From Prevotellaceae bacterium (GTDB lineage: Bacteria; Bacteroidota; Bacteroidia; Bacteroidales; Bacteroidaceae), in NCBI GenBank assembly GCA_003150315.1, contig QAML01000021.1:1-51762 (forward strand): a stretch of DNA of 51,762 nucleotides, in the 5' to 3' direction. The first letter of the stretch is position 1. Every line of letters begins with the position of its first letter. The translations under genes were made by a program, and so were the position numbers. Under the pieces are notes generated by a model. The model searched no databases, had not been told where the DNA came from, and saw nothing but the letters and a program-made list of their open reading frames with translations. This document shows positions 17,930 to 26,486 of the stretch, piece by piece.

Positions 17930-19117
17930 ATGAAAAGAAAATTATTACTGACATTTTTAGTATGCCTATCGCTTGCTGTGAAAGCGCAACACAAAAGTTA
18001 CGATGTTGCAGCGTTTTTCTATCCCGCATATTGCAGTGACGACCCGCGTTTACGCCCGTTTTGGCCCTCAGGCATGGGAGAATGGGAAACTGTTATGACC
18101 ATGCAGCAGCGCAATCCCGGACATTATTGGAACCGACGACCTTTGTGGGGATATATCAACGAAGCGGACCCCGCAGTTATGGAAATGGAAATAGACCAAG
18201 CCACAGACCACGGCGTGGGCGTGTTCATTTTCGACTGGTATTGGTTTGACGGTCGCCCATTCATGGAAACTTCGCTCTGCAACGGCTTTCTGAAAGCCAA
18301 AAACCGCAACAAAATGAAGTTCTATCTTATGTGGGCAAACCACGATGTGCTGAATCTTTGGGACACAAGGCTTGCGAGCGTGAACGAAAACAATGTGATA
18401 TGGCAGGGAAAGGTTGGCAGAGAAGAATTTGAAAAGATATGCCACCGCAACATAGAAATGTTTTTCAAGCAGCCCGAATACTATAAAATCAATGGCAAGC
18501 CGGTGTTCATGATATACGATGTAAACAATCTCATTGAGGGGCTCGGCGGCATTGAAAAGACCATCGAAGCTCTCAAGTGGTTCAGAAAAGAAGTAAAGAA
18601 AGCCGGATTTCCCGATTTGGAGCTGCAGTTGACCATGTGGTCGGTGAATCTTAACTACAGCGGGCTTGATGGCAACAAAACCATTGAACCCGGCAACGAT
18701 TTCGTTACGAAATTGGGATTCAACAGCTCAACTCATTATCAATTCTGCCATTTTCTGTGGATGGACGATGATTACGCAAAAATAACAGACCGTGCCGTTG
18801 CGGAATGGAACAAGATTGATTCAACTTTCACCATTCCCTATTATCCCCACGTGAGCATTGGTTGGGACAACAGTCCGCGCACGGCGAAAAGTCCGGTAAC
18901 AAAGAACAATACTCCCGAAAATTTTGAACGCGCACTTAAGTTTGCCAAAGATTTTGTTGACAAACGTCCTAAAATGCAGCCGCTCATAACCATCAACAGC
19001 TGGAACGAATGGACAGAGACAAGCTATCTGCAACCGGACAACGTTAACGGCTACGGTTATCTTGAAGCAGTGAAAAAAGTTTTCGGAAGCGTAAAATGCG
19101 AACAGGCAAAGAAATAA
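17930..19117 (+). CDS. Secreted GH99-like (WbsX-type) glycan-active protein
   Basis: A 395-residue exported protein with a Sec signal (MKRKLLLTFLVCLSLAVKAQ). The family signatures are VAAFFYPAYCSDDPRLRPFW, the MEMEIDQATDHGVGVFIFDWYW core, VFMIYDVNNL, and the C-terminal SWNEWTETSYLQPD, all typical of the Glyco_tran_WbsX / GH99-like TIM-barrel group. Members near hydrolases are thought to be endo-acting on mannose-type or surface glycans; a signal peptide favours a hydrolase over a cytoplasmic transferase. A GH43 and a GH-D-like lipoprotein lie just downstream on the other strand. The substrate is unknown. Confidence 0.82.
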   Translation: MKRKLLLTFLVCLSLAVKAQHKSYDVAAFFYPAYCSDDPRLRPFWPSGMGEWETVMTMQQRNPGHYWNRRPLWGYINEADPAVMEMEIDQATDHGVGVFIFDWYWFDGRPFMETSLCNGFLKAKNRNKMKFYLMWANHDVLNLWDTRLASVNENNVIWQGKVGREEFEKICHRNIEMFFKQPEYYKINGKPVFMIYDVNNLIEGLGGIEKTIEALKWFRKEVKKAGFPDLELQLTMWSVNLNYSGLDGNKTIEPGNDFVTKLGFNSSTHYQFCHFLWMDDDYAKITDRAVAEWNKIDSTFTIPYYPHVSIGWDNSPRTAKSPVTKNNTPENFERALKFAKDFVDKRPKMQPLITINSWNEWTETSYLQPDNVNGYGYLEAVKKVFGSVKCEQAKK

Positions 19118-19219
19118 ACACGTAAGCCTTTAGCTCTGCATATTCCAAGAAAATATGCACATAATCCGGCAAAAAATCCGCTTTTTTCCCCACTTCCGAA
19201 AAAACACATGGGAAATTGC
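19118..19219. other. Convergent intergenic stretch before repeat R4
   Basis: Between the GH99-like stop and repeat R4 I see no gene or terminator with a clear T run. Together with R4 and the segment to 19538, it makes up about 475 bp between convergent genes. Confidence 0.5.
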
Positions 19220-19284
19220 AAAAAACACGAGCCATATATTTCAAAATATATGGCTCGTATTTTAAAATATATGCCTTATATTTT
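19220..19284. repeat. Modular palindromic intergenic repeat, copy R4 (variant arms)
   Basis: Three units. The central palindrome has changed on both sides: ACGAGCCATATATTTC is matched by AATATATGGCTCGT, so the variant bases still pair. It is followed at 19301-19324 by the conserved block CTGATAAACAACAACTTACA. It lies between the convergent GH99-like and GH43 genes. Confidence 0.85.
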
Positions 19285-19538
19285 CCGTCATTTCAAACTT
19301 CTGATAAACAACAACTTACAAAAACAGTCCAAAACGCTTTAATTTCTTGTTTTTCAAGACGTTATCATTTTTCCTTACTTTGCGTCTTTTGCAACGTCCG
19401 CCACCGGTTATATGAATATACATAAGGAAGCATACACTTCTTATGCAGAATCTCCGTTATGTCTTTCACAAGCTTTTCTAACGACCAACCAAACAAGAAA
19501 TCTTTCATTTATAACATACCGGTTGCATTCCGAAACAC

Positions 19539-19570
19539 AAAAAAAGCCGCATTCAAATGCGGCTTTTCTT
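19539..19570 (-). terminator. Intrinsic terminator of the GH43/mazG strand (bidirectional)
   Basis: AAAAAGCCGCAT and ATGCGGCTTTT form a stem with a 4-nt loop. A/T tracts on both sides allow termination from either direction. Confidence 0.8.
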
Positions 19571-19593
19571 TATTACTGTCAGCCCAAAGGCTT

Positions 19594-20511
19594 TCATTTT
19601 TCCTCTGCCTCGATTATATCCTTACCAAACACGAGATGATCCTTGTCTTTCGGGTCGGAAAATTCAAGAGTTCCTATATACATGTTGCGGGGATGTATCT
19701 TGGTATGACTTTCATGGGCATGGAACACAATGCAGAACTTACCGTTTTTATCGGTAAAGAAAGAGTTGTGTCCTACTCCCACAAGTGTGTCGGGACATTG
19801 GAGAAAAGGATTGTCGGCACGCTTAACCCACGGACCTTCAGGCTTGTCTGCCACCGCAAGACCCAAACCGTATTTCTGCGATTGGTAGTCATTTGCAGAA
19901 TATATCATATAATACTTCTTGCCTTTGGTAAACACACACGGACCTTCGTTTACCCGCGCCTGCGCACGCTCCCATTCCTGGGAAACACTGAAACAGTGTA
20001 TCATTTTCGTGCTGTCGAACGAACACAAATCCTTATTGAGCGGAGCAACCCAGATGTTGTTGCCGTCATTCATGCGCACGAAAGTAATATACGGTTTCTT
20101 TTTGCGATCAAAAAAAAGCGAAGAGTCAATAGCTTTCTCTTCGAGCATTGGTTTAGTGCCAATCTGTTTGAAAGGACCGTAAGGCGATTTGGATTTCGCC
20201 ACATAAAGATGCTCGTTTCCCGAAAAATACATAATATATTCCTTGCCAATCTTGTAAACCTCGGGAGCCCAGAAGAAACGAGGTATATTGGTGTCTTTTT
20301 TATTCAATGCAAGCCCTTTGTTGGTCCATTTTTTCAAATCCTTTGAGGTAAAAACCAAAATGCCGTCGGACGAAAAAGTTCCGTAAGCATAGTAAGTACC
20401 GTTTTCATAGAATATAAACGGATCGGCAAGGCGCACCTTCGCACTCACAGAAGAAACAATGCCCGCCAAAAGCGCGAACAAACACAAAACTACTATTCTA
20501 CAGGTTTTCAT
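19594..20511 (-). CDS. Secreted glycoside hydrolase family 43 protein
   Basis: Five-bladed propeller glycosidase, typically an arabinofuranosidase, xylosidase or exo-galactanase. The signal peptide is followed almost at once by the catalytic base in RLADPFIF (about D30). The pKa-modulating Asp lies in AIDSSLFFD (about D129) and the general acid in RVNEGPCVF (about E189), so the GH43 triad is intact. At 305 residues there is only one catalytic domain and no carbohydrate-binding module. It lies 6 bp downstream of mazG on the same strand, probably in one transcript. The specificity cannot be read by eye. Confidence 0.88.
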   Translation of the reverse strand: MKTCRIVVLCLFALLAGIVSSVSAKVRLADPFIFYENGTYYAYGTFSSDGILVFTSKDLKKWTNKGLALNKKDTNIPRFFWAPEVYKIGKEYIMYFSGNEHLYVAKSKSPYGPFKQIGTKPMLEEKAIDSSLFFDRKKKPYITFVRMNDGNNIWVAPLNKDLCSFDSTKMIHCFSVSQEWERAQARVNEGPCVFTKGKKYYMIYSANDYQSQKYGLGLAVADKPEGPWVKRADNPFLQCPDTLVGVGHNSFFTDKNGKFCIVFHAHESHTKIHPRNMYIGTLEFSDPKDKDHLVFGKDIIEAEEK

Positions 20512-20517
20512 ATTTAC

Positions 20518-21303
20518 TTAATTTTCTTTTGATTTCGCTTCATTCCAAAGTTTGTCCATTTCATCAATCGTCAGCTCACTCACATGCCGCCCGCTATCCT
20601 TTGCGCCCTTTTCAATATGGTTGAAGCGCGAAATGAACTTGCGATTCGTCCGCTCCAAAGCGTTGTCGGGATTTATGCCGTACAGACGTGCAGCATTTAC
20701 AAGAGAGAATAGGAGATCGCCAAACTCACCTTCGCAATCCTTATCTGTTCCTTTTTTCAAAGCTTCTTCATACTCGGACAACTCTTCCCTGACTTTGTCC
20801 CATACATCCTCTTTGTTTTTCCAGTCAAAACCCACATGCGCGGCTTTTTCCTGTATCCGGAACGCCTTAATAAGCGAAGGCAATGAATTAGGAACTCCCG
20901 AAAGAATCGTTTTATTGCCGTCTTTCTCATGTTCCTTGAGCTTTTCCCAATTATCAGCCACCGCCTCCGCACTGTCAGCCTTTACATGCCCGTAAATATG
21001 GGGATGGCGATAAATAAGTTTGTCTGTCAAAGCCGTACAAACGTCAGCAATGTCGAAAAGTCCTTTTTCCTGCGCGATTTTTGCATAAAAACAAATGTGC
21101 AGAAGAACATCGCCCAATTCCTTACGCTCTTCCTTGCTGTCATTACGCTCAAGAGCATCACAAAGTTCGTAAACCTCTTCTATTGTATTGGGTCGGAGAC
21201 TTTCGTTGGTCTGTTTGTGGTCCCACGGACACTTTTCCCGCAATTCATCAAGCACATCGAGCAAACGTCCGAAGGCTTCAAGTTTCTTTTCTCTCGTATT
21301 CAT
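20518..21303 (-). CDS. mazG: Nucleoside triphosphate pyrophosphohydrolase MazG
   Basis: Hydrolyses (d)NTPs, including aberrant ones, to monophosphate and pyrophosphate. There are two MazG repeats. The N-terminal one has CPWDHKQTNESL, EEVYELCDAL and ELGDVLLHICFYAKI. The C-terminal one has EELSEYEEAL and GEFGDLLFSLVNAARL. The linker holds the usual HPHIYG and NWEKLKEHEK segments. At 261 residues it is full length. It has its own TATCTTTG element at 21329-21336 and is followed after 6 bp by the GH43 gene. Confidence 0.96.
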   Translation of the reverse strand: MNTREKKLEAFGRLLDVLDELREKCPWDHKQTNESLRPNTIEEVYELCDALERNDSKEERKELGDVLLHICFYAKIAQEKGLFDIADVCTALTDKLIYRHPHIYGHVKADSAEAVADNWEKLKEHEKDGNKTILSGVPNSLPSLIKAFRIQEKAAHVGFDWKNKEDVWDKVREELSEYEEALKKGTDKDCEGEFGDLLFSLVNAARLYGINPDNALERTNRKFISRFNHIEKGAKDSGRHVSELTIDEMDKLWNEAKSKEN

Positions 21304-21328
21304 TTGTCTTAATAGCTATACTCTTATG

Positions 21329-21336
21329 CAAAGATA
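21329..21336 (-). promoter_or_regulatory. -7 element (TATCTTTG) for mazG
   Basis: CAAAGATA on the plus strand, 26 bp before the mazG ATG. Confidence 0.5.
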
Positions 21337-21360
21337 CACATTAAAACATGTACATGCCGC

Positions 21361-22866
21361 TTATCGCACAACCATTACCATACCCGGTTCGGACTTGTCG
21401 CCTTTTGTGGCAGCCATAAGTCCCACACGGCGTATGACATCTCCAGGAACGGTTATCGAACGTCCCTCGATTTTTACATCTTTAGTAATGTCCACGGGAA
21501 TCTTTCCTTTCAAATCCTGCGCAAGGACGCGAGGTTTCGAAGGCAAATCCTTTGTGTAACGAATGCATAGGGACTCGTAAGCTCCGAATACGCCCACCGG
21601 TGCTTTTACATCGGGCACTTCTATCGTTATCTTTGCCAACGGAGTGTATGTACGGCGAATGATTCCGCGCTCAAGCGTTGCCACAGCCACAGCACCATTC
21701 GGATATTTCGATGCAAGCACAAACGGTTTTTCTTTTTCGGCACATTCAACCACAGGCAAAGGCATTGCGCGACTTATTATCGCAGGTGCCGACTCACGCA
21801 AAGTATCGCCGACATGACGAGTGGGCACCCAGGTTTCACGCTCTCCCAGCACCCAGCAGTCTTCAATGGTTTCGGAATCTATGTTAGCATCGGCATCCAC
21901 GCCAAAAGGCTTGGCAATCCTATGCCACTTCAAAGCGCGATTAACTTCATCCATACGGCTCTTCAAATCTCTGCCATGAATCGGGAAAACATGGTCAAGT
22001 TGCCCATTGGGTAAGGGACCATTAATAGGATGACGCATTACGCCGATGGCACACCCCAAACCTACTGCAATATATGGCTCGTCTTCACAATTTACAAGCC
22101 CGAGATACCCCTCACTCTTCTTTAGCGGAAGCAGTTTTGCCACACGTTGCAGGGTAACAGGCACAGAAGTAATAACTTCTACATCGTATGTGCGAAAAGC
22201 ATCGTACTTTCCGGCGTTGTCAAAGGTATATGCGTGTTCTATAAGTATTTTCGGAGCGTATTTGTGCCCTATCTCTGTCATTTTAGTGCGCCATGCGGCA
22301 TCGTTTTCCTTACGTCCGTAGTCCACTTTCCAATAACAAATGCCGGCTTTCTCGTTTTCTGTCAAACGTGTCTTCCAATATTCGTCGGGATTGCTTTTGT
22401 CCGACTCGGTTAAGGCTTCCTGGGCACATATCCAGCCACCCAATCCTTTCCAGCCGAGACTTTTCACCTTTTTAGTCAGTTTTCCGAGACGCTCCACGGG
22501 GTTTCCTTTGAAACTTGGGAAACGCGTCGTGTCAAGTCTCGCACATGACATGTGCTGACTGTTATTTCCATCTTCATGAGTTCCCGCAGGGATGTCCCAG
22601 GAATCGTCCATTACAAAAATAAGGTCCTCGCGGAAATCGGGAAAAAACTCACACCAGTTTTCAAGTTTGCCTTTTCCAAACATATGTTGCTCGTCCATTA
22701 CGGCAATCGTCTTAGGACCGTCGTAATTTACCACATAGCCCTGAATATTCCACGCCGAAAAATAATCGGGAGCCTTTGACGGTTTCTTGGGTACGAGTGA
22801 AGTCATGCTGCTTCCGCACGAAGTAAGAACTAAAAGCGCAACAATTCCACATATTATCTTTTTCAT
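21361..22866 (-). CDS. Lipoprotein glycosidase-like protein (GH-D clan, alpha-galactosidase-like)
   Basis: A 501-residue predicted lipoprotein (signal ending VLTSCGSS). The segment YWKVDYG (about D182) resembles the nucleophile strand of clan GH-D enzymes (GH27/GH36/GH31). The preceding GWKGLGGWICAQE and following VEVITSVPVTLQR fit a TIM barrel, and a beta-sandwich-like tail runs from about residue 390. These features suggest an alpha-galactosidase-related enzyme facing the periplasm or surface. The catalytic acid is not obvious, so activity is uncertain. It lies 57 bp upstream of mazG, which has its own promoter. Confidence 0.6.
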   Translation of the reverse strand: MKKIICGIVALLVLTSCGSSMTSLVPKKPSKAPDYFSAWNIQGYVVNYDGPKTIAVMDEQHMFGKGKLENWCEFFPDFREDLIFVMDDSWDIPAGTHEDGNNSQHMSCARLDTTRFPSFKGNPVERLGKLTKKVKSLGWKGLGGWICAQEALTESDKSNPDEYWKTRLTENEKAGICYWKVDYGRKENDAAWRTKMTEIGHKYAPKILIEHAYTFDNAGKYDAFRTYDVEVITSVPVTLQRVAKLLPLKKSEGYLGLVNCEDEPYIAVGLGCAIGVMRHPINGPLPNGQLDHVFPIHGRDLKSRMDEVNRALKWHRIAKPFGVDADANIDSETIEDCWVLGERETWVPTRHVGDTLRESAPAIISRAMPLPVVECAEKEKPFVLASKYPNGAVAVATLERGIIRRTYTPLAKITIEVPDVKAPVGVFGAYESLCIRYTKDLPSKPRVLAQDLKGKIPVDITKDVKIEGRSITVPGDVIRRVGLMAATKGDKSEPGMVMVVR

Positions 22867-22891
22867 TGCTTTTATTGTCTCTTGGTTTATA

Positions 22892-22930
22892 CAAAAAGCC
22901 CGCTGAAACCATAAAGACTTCAGCGGGTAT
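22892..22930 (-). terminator. Intrinsic terminator of the DASS transporter gene
   Basis: CCCGCTGAA and TTCAGCGGG form a 9-bp stem; on the minus strand GCTTTTTGT follows. Confidence 0.85.
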
Positions 22931-22941
22931 TTTTTAATTCA

Positions 22942-24405
22942 TCATATCAAATTGAACGTTCCTGCAAAATAAAGAACCGCGTAACCCAAAGCAAGGGAGA
23001 TAACGCCGACAATGAGACCGATTTTAAGCATTTCTTTTTGTTGAACAAGCCCCGTGGAATGTGCAATGGCGTTTGGAGGAGTACTGATAGGCAGACACAT
23101 TGCCGAAGAAGCGGCTATTGCCACACCTATAAGCACTATTGCCGAACCGCCTCCCTTAAGCGTGTCGCCCATGCCTGTACAAACTGTTGCAAGAATAGGA
23201 ACAAGCAGCGCGGCAGTGGCTGTGTTGGAAATAAAGTTCGATAGCAAATAACATATAAGGCTTGATATAAGAATTATCATAAGAGGAGACCATTCTCCGA
23301 ACGGTATTGCTTCAATGGCAACATCGGCAAGACCGGAATCTTTCAGTCCCAAACCGAGCGCAAAACCGCCGGCCACCATCCAAATTACACTCCAATTTAT
23401 TTTCTGAAGGTCGCTCGCGGTTATCACTCCCGTTATAGCAAACACTCCCATGGGAATCATTGCTACTGTATTGGCATCTATTCCGGTTACCTTATCGAGC
23501 ATCCACAAAAGTATGGTAACTATAAAAGTTACGGCTACTACTACGGTGCGCCAATTATGAGTTACTTCGCCTTTTATATCGAGATCTATTGTATGTTGTT
23601 TGAACGGGAAAAATTTTTTAAGCAAAAGCCATGAAATAATCAACAGAACCAACACATACGGAAGCATCACGGCAACCCATTGCCCGAAACCTATTCCAAG
23701 ATTCAAGCCGTCGGCTGCATTAAGATACTTCAGAGCTATGGCATTAGGCGGAGTTCCGATGGGAGTTGCTATACCGCCGATGTTTGCAGCCACAGGAATT
23801 GAGAGCGTAAGCGCAACCCGACCTTTTCCATTTGCAGGAAGAGCTTTGAAAACGGGTGTCAGGAACGTAAGCATCATTGCCGCAGTGGCGGTGTTGCTTA
23901 CAAACATTGAGAAAATACCGGTTATGAGAATAAAACCAAGAAGAACTTTTTCGCTGTTGTGTCCGAACGGGCGCAAAAGACTCTTGGCGAGATACAAATC
24001 AAGTCCTGATTTTGTGGCAGCTATTGCCAGAATGAAACCTCCAAGGAAAAGAATGATTATAGGGTCGGCAAAAGTTGCCATAATATCTTTTGACTTCAAC
24101 AGAGTCCCAAGGTTTCCCGCCGCATCGTCTCTAAAAAACGAGAAACTATGGTTTGACGTTGTTAGCAGCATCAACGTAATTATGGCGAGCGATGTTGCCC
24201 ATGCCGGAACGGCTTCGGTCAGCCACATAAAGGTGGCAAATACAAAAATAGCTATGACTCTCTGCTGTACAATGGTTAGTCCGTCAATGCCGAACGTCTG
24301 TGCCGGCAGATTCCAAACCACAATCGTGATGAATACTGCGATGAGGAACTCCACAAGTTTGCTAACTCGCAGGTTCCCCGTTAATTGATTGGTTTCTTCT
24401 TCCAT
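22942..24405 (-). CDS. DASS/SLC13-family sodium-coupled dicarboxylate transporter
   Basis: Inner-membrane sodium symporter for di- or tricarboxylates or similar anions. It has about 11 hydrophobic segments. Both inverted repeats carry the family SNT motifs (SNTATAAMM and SNTATAALL), each followed by its partner loop (IGTPPNAIA and ISTPPNAIAHSTG). At 487 residues it is normal. It is monocistronic, with its own terminator and a long upstream region. The exact substrate (succinate, fumarate, citrate, sulfate) cannot be inferred. Confidence 0.92.
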   Translation of the reverse strand: MEEETNQLTGNLRVSKLVEFLIAVFITIVVWNLPAQTFGIDGLTIVQQRVIAIFVFATFMWLTEAVPAWATSLAIITLMLLTTSNHSFSFFRDDAAGNLGTLLKSKDIMATFADPIIILFLGGFILAIAATKSGLDLYLAKSLLRPFGHNSEKVLLGFILITGIFSMFVSNTATAAMMLTFLTPVFKALPANGKGRVALTLSIPVAANIGGIATPIGTPPNAIALKYLNAADGLNLGIGFGQWVAVMLPYVLVLLIISWLLLKKFFPFKQHTIDLDIKGEVTHNWRTVVVAVTFIVTILLWMLDKVTGIDANTVAMIPMGVFAITGVITASDLQKINWSVIWMVAGGFALGLGLKDSGLADVAIEAIPFGEWSPLMIILISSLICYLLSNFISNTATAALLVPILATVCTGMGDTLKGGGSAIVLIGVAIAASSAMCLPISTPPNAIAHSTGLVQQKEMLKIGLIVGVISLALGYAVLYFAGTFNLI

Positions 24406-24662
24406 GGTAATTAGTTTTTGTTGTTAGTAATTTATTTTTTAATTGTTATTGTTTTCTGGCTTTACACACGCATCTGCAATGTACATGCAGCAACGAAGTA
24501 ATATTTTCGGTACGAATTTAGAATTTTACCTGCTACTCACCAAACAAAAACGCACAAAAAACAAACTAACCTAAAAATTAGCCACGGGATACGGATTTTT
24601 ACAACCCTTTCGAGACATATATTCACACAATATGCAAAGAAAAACAAGTGCTTCGGCACATG
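24406..24662. other. Upstream region of the DASS gene, no gene seen
   Basis: AT-rich sequence with no credible ORF. It presumably holds the DASS promoter and leader, but I cannot see a clear TAnnTTTG element on the minus strand. Confidence 0.5.
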
Positions 24663-24752
24663 TAAAAAAATATAAGGCACTTAATTAAAAATACAAGCCA
24701 TATATTTTAAAACATGTGCCTTGTTTTTTCAAATATAAGCCTTATACTTTTT
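24663..24752. repeat. Modular palindromic intergenic repeat, copy R5 (diverged)
   Basis: Four units: ATATAAGGCACTTAATT, AATACAAGCCATATATTTT, the inverted AACATGTGCCTTGTTTTTT, and ATATAAGCCTTATACTTTTT. The most diverged full-length copy, between the DASS start and the Spy-like gene end. Confidence 0.8.
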
Positions 24753-24921
24753 CGCATTTATATATCACTGACGTACAATATCTTGCAAAGACAATTTTAC
24801 ATCCGATAAATATGCAGGAATATCCGACGTTATTGCAAATTTATGCACACAGAGGAGGATGACTTTAAGGCTTGCTCCGCAGAAAACGGGAGACTGCTTT
24901 TCACTAAACGCCTCACCAAAC

Positions 24922-24960
24922 AAAAAATCTCCGCAAGAAACGTGTTCTTGCGGAGATTAC
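24922..24960 (-). terminator. Terminator of the ECF/L,D-transpeptidase operon
   Basis: AATCTCCGCAAGAA and TTCTTGCGGAGATT form a 14-bp perfect stem; on the minus strand it is followed by TTTTTTG. It ends the run of minus-strand genes from 28370. Confidence 0.9.
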
Positions 24961-24987
24961 CTAACCTATAATCTATATGTGGCTGTT

Positions 24988-25455
24988 TTATTTTTGCGGT
25001 CTCGGTCCTTCATGACGTGGCTTTGCCATTTGTTTAAGAACGTGGCGGCTGAAAAGCCAGTCAGCCTGAAACACGCGCAATATTTTTTGTGCCGTAATGG
25101 CTTTGCGGTACTTTTGATGATAGCTGTTTTCGATCTTAACCTTTTGCAGCTGCAGTTTGTCTATTTCGCTTATAATGCTCTGCGCCTCTTTTTCGTCAAC
25201 TCCGCTATCAAAAGCTTTGTGCATTAATCCGCAGATTTTTTTTTCTATTTTCATTTTTTCTTTTTCAAACTGGCGGTATAGAGGAAAGAAACTCGCAGCT
25301 TCTGCAGGCGACAATCCGGCTTTCTTAATTATAAACTCCTCTCTTTTCTGCATAAATTCCTGCGGAGAAAAGCGTGGACGATCCTGAAACTCGTCTGCAA
25401 AACATACGGCAGTGAGTAACATGGAAAATAATATGGTAAGTCTGAATCTTTTCAT
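24988..25455 (-). CDS. Spy/CpxP-like periplasmic protein
   Basis: A 155-residue exported protein with a signal peptide (MKRFRLTILFSMLLTAVCFA). The mature part is almost entirely helical and charged: FSPQEFMQKREEFIIKKAGLSPAEAASFFPLYRQFE. The spacing resembles the LTxxQ-type stress chaperones Spy and CpxP. The open frame begins earlier at 25488, but that would overlap the upstream gene and precede the signal. It is the last gene of the sigma-factor operon. Periplasmic holdase or stress-sensor is the likely role by analogy; this is inference. Confidence 0.7.
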   Translation of the reverse strand: MKRFRLTILFSMLLTAVCFADEFQDRPRFSPQEFMQKREEFIIKKAGLSPAEAASFFPLYRQFEKEKMKIEKKICGLMHKAFDSGVDEKEAQSIISEIDKLQLQKVKIENSYHQKYRKAITAQKILRVFQADWLFSRHVLKQMAKPRHEGPRPQK

Positions 25456-25475
25456 TGTATGTCTTATTTTTTCAT

Positions 25476-25868
25476 TCAATAATCGCAATCCTGACCAGTG
25501 GCATAAGCATAAATGTGTTCCTTGTCTATCCCGGCATACTCACAAACTTCCTCGATATATACGTCTTCGGAATTGGCATTCTTAACTGCAGCCGCGTTTT
25601 CTACCTTTGCAGTCTTTGCAATGTCCTGCCTGTGCTTTATGACATTAATTCCGAAATACAAACCGCAGAACATTGCCGCCAGATAAAGGTATGGCTTGAC
25701 TTTAGCAAACAGTGTGCGTCTGTCGCTCTGCACCTCCATACGATATACAGGGCTTTCCTCTTTGACAAGGTCCTGCATCTTGTTCGCAAAATCATCAAAG
25801 TAATTTTCGGGAACAGAGAACGGATTCTGATTTCCGAATTTTTCCTTTAATTTATCTTCTAAATTCAT
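25476..25868 (-). CDS. Single-pass membrane protein, probable anti-sigma partner
   Basis: A 130-residue protein: a cytoplasmic part (MNLEDKLKEKFGNQNPFSVP), one transmembrane segment (YLYLAAMFCGLYFGINVI, about residues 61-78), and an acidic extracytoplasmic tail. The MNLEDKL start at 25868 is chosen over 25901 because similar Bacteroides proteins begin this way. It sits directly between an ECF sigma factor and a Spy-like protein, so an anti-sigma or sensor role is plausible. It lacks a recognisable zinc-binding ZAS motif, so this is inferred from position and topology. Confidence 0.7.
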   Translation of the reverse strand: MNLEDKLKEKFGNQNPFSVPENYFDDFANKMQDLVKEESPVYRMEVQSDRRTLFAKVKPYLYLAAMFCGLYFGINVIKHRQDIAKTAKVENAAAVKNANSEDVYIEEVCEYAGIDKEHIYAYATGQDCDY

Positions 25869-25918
25869 GACGGATATTATTTGCTTACGTTTATTAGACA
25901 TTTTGAAAGTTAAAAGGT

Positions 25919-26470
25919 TTATTTCTGCTCTTTTAATTTTGCAGTGATTTTTTCCACAGCTATGTGATATGAAGCTTTCAAAGCCCCTACCGATGTGCCA
26001 AGTATCTTGCTCATTTCTTCATATTTCATTTCGTCGAAATATTTCATATTGAAAACGAGCCTTTGTTTGTCTGGAAGTGAAGCAATAGCCTTTTGAAATT
26101 CAAGCTGTGCCTTGTCCCCGTTAAAATCCGTATCGGCTTCAAGCAGAAATACGCCTGTCGCTTCGTCCGAGTCAAGTGATATTAAGTCGCGTTTGCGTTG
26201 CAAAAACGAAAGAGCCTCGTTTATGGCAATTCTGAATATCCATGTGGAAACCTTTGAGTCTCCGCGAAACGAATCTATATTGGTCCACGCCTTAAGAAAA
26301 GCGTTCTGCATAATATCGTTTGCGTCATCGTGCGAAAACACAAGGCGACGAATCTGCCAATACACCTGCGGCGACATTTTTCTAACAAGCATGTCGAAAG
26401 TTTTGCTCCTGCTTTGCGGATCGGCAAGCCTTTCGTGCCAGAACTTATCATCAAACTTTTCGGTTTTCAT
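25919..26470 (-). CDS. ECF (sigma-70 family) RNA polymerase sigma factor
   Basis: A 183-residue extracytoplasmic-function sigma factor. Region 2 includes DANDIMQNAFLKAWTNIDSF and STWIFRIAINEALSFLQ; region 4 includes LPDKQRLVFNMKYFDEMKYEEMSKILGTSVGALKASY, the helix-turn-helix that reads the -35 element. It starts 16 bp after the L,D-transpeptidase stop and is followed by a membrane protein and a Spy-like protein. It probably controls an envelope-stress regulon that includes its own operon; no target motif could be defined. Confidence 0.93.
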   Translation of the reverse strand: MKTEKFDDKFWHERLADPQSRSKTFDMLVRKMSPQVYWQIRRLVFSHDDANDIMQNAFLKAWTNIDSFRGDSKVSTWIFRIAINEALSFLQRKRDLISLDSDEATGVFLLEADTDFNGDKAQLEFQKAIASLPDKQRLVFNMKYFDEMKYEEMSKILGTSVGALKASYHIAVEKITAKLKEQK

Positions 26471-26486
26471 AAGTGTTTGCCTGTTT

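Noticed and set aside
19459..20346. Long plus-strand open frame (295 codons) across the GH43 gene
   Set aside because: It is antisense to a GH43 gene with an intact catalytic triad and signal peptide, and its translation has no recognisable features.
23600..24388. Plus-strand open frame of 262 codons
   Set aside because: Antisense to the DASS transporter, whose two SNT motifs and membrane helices are intact.
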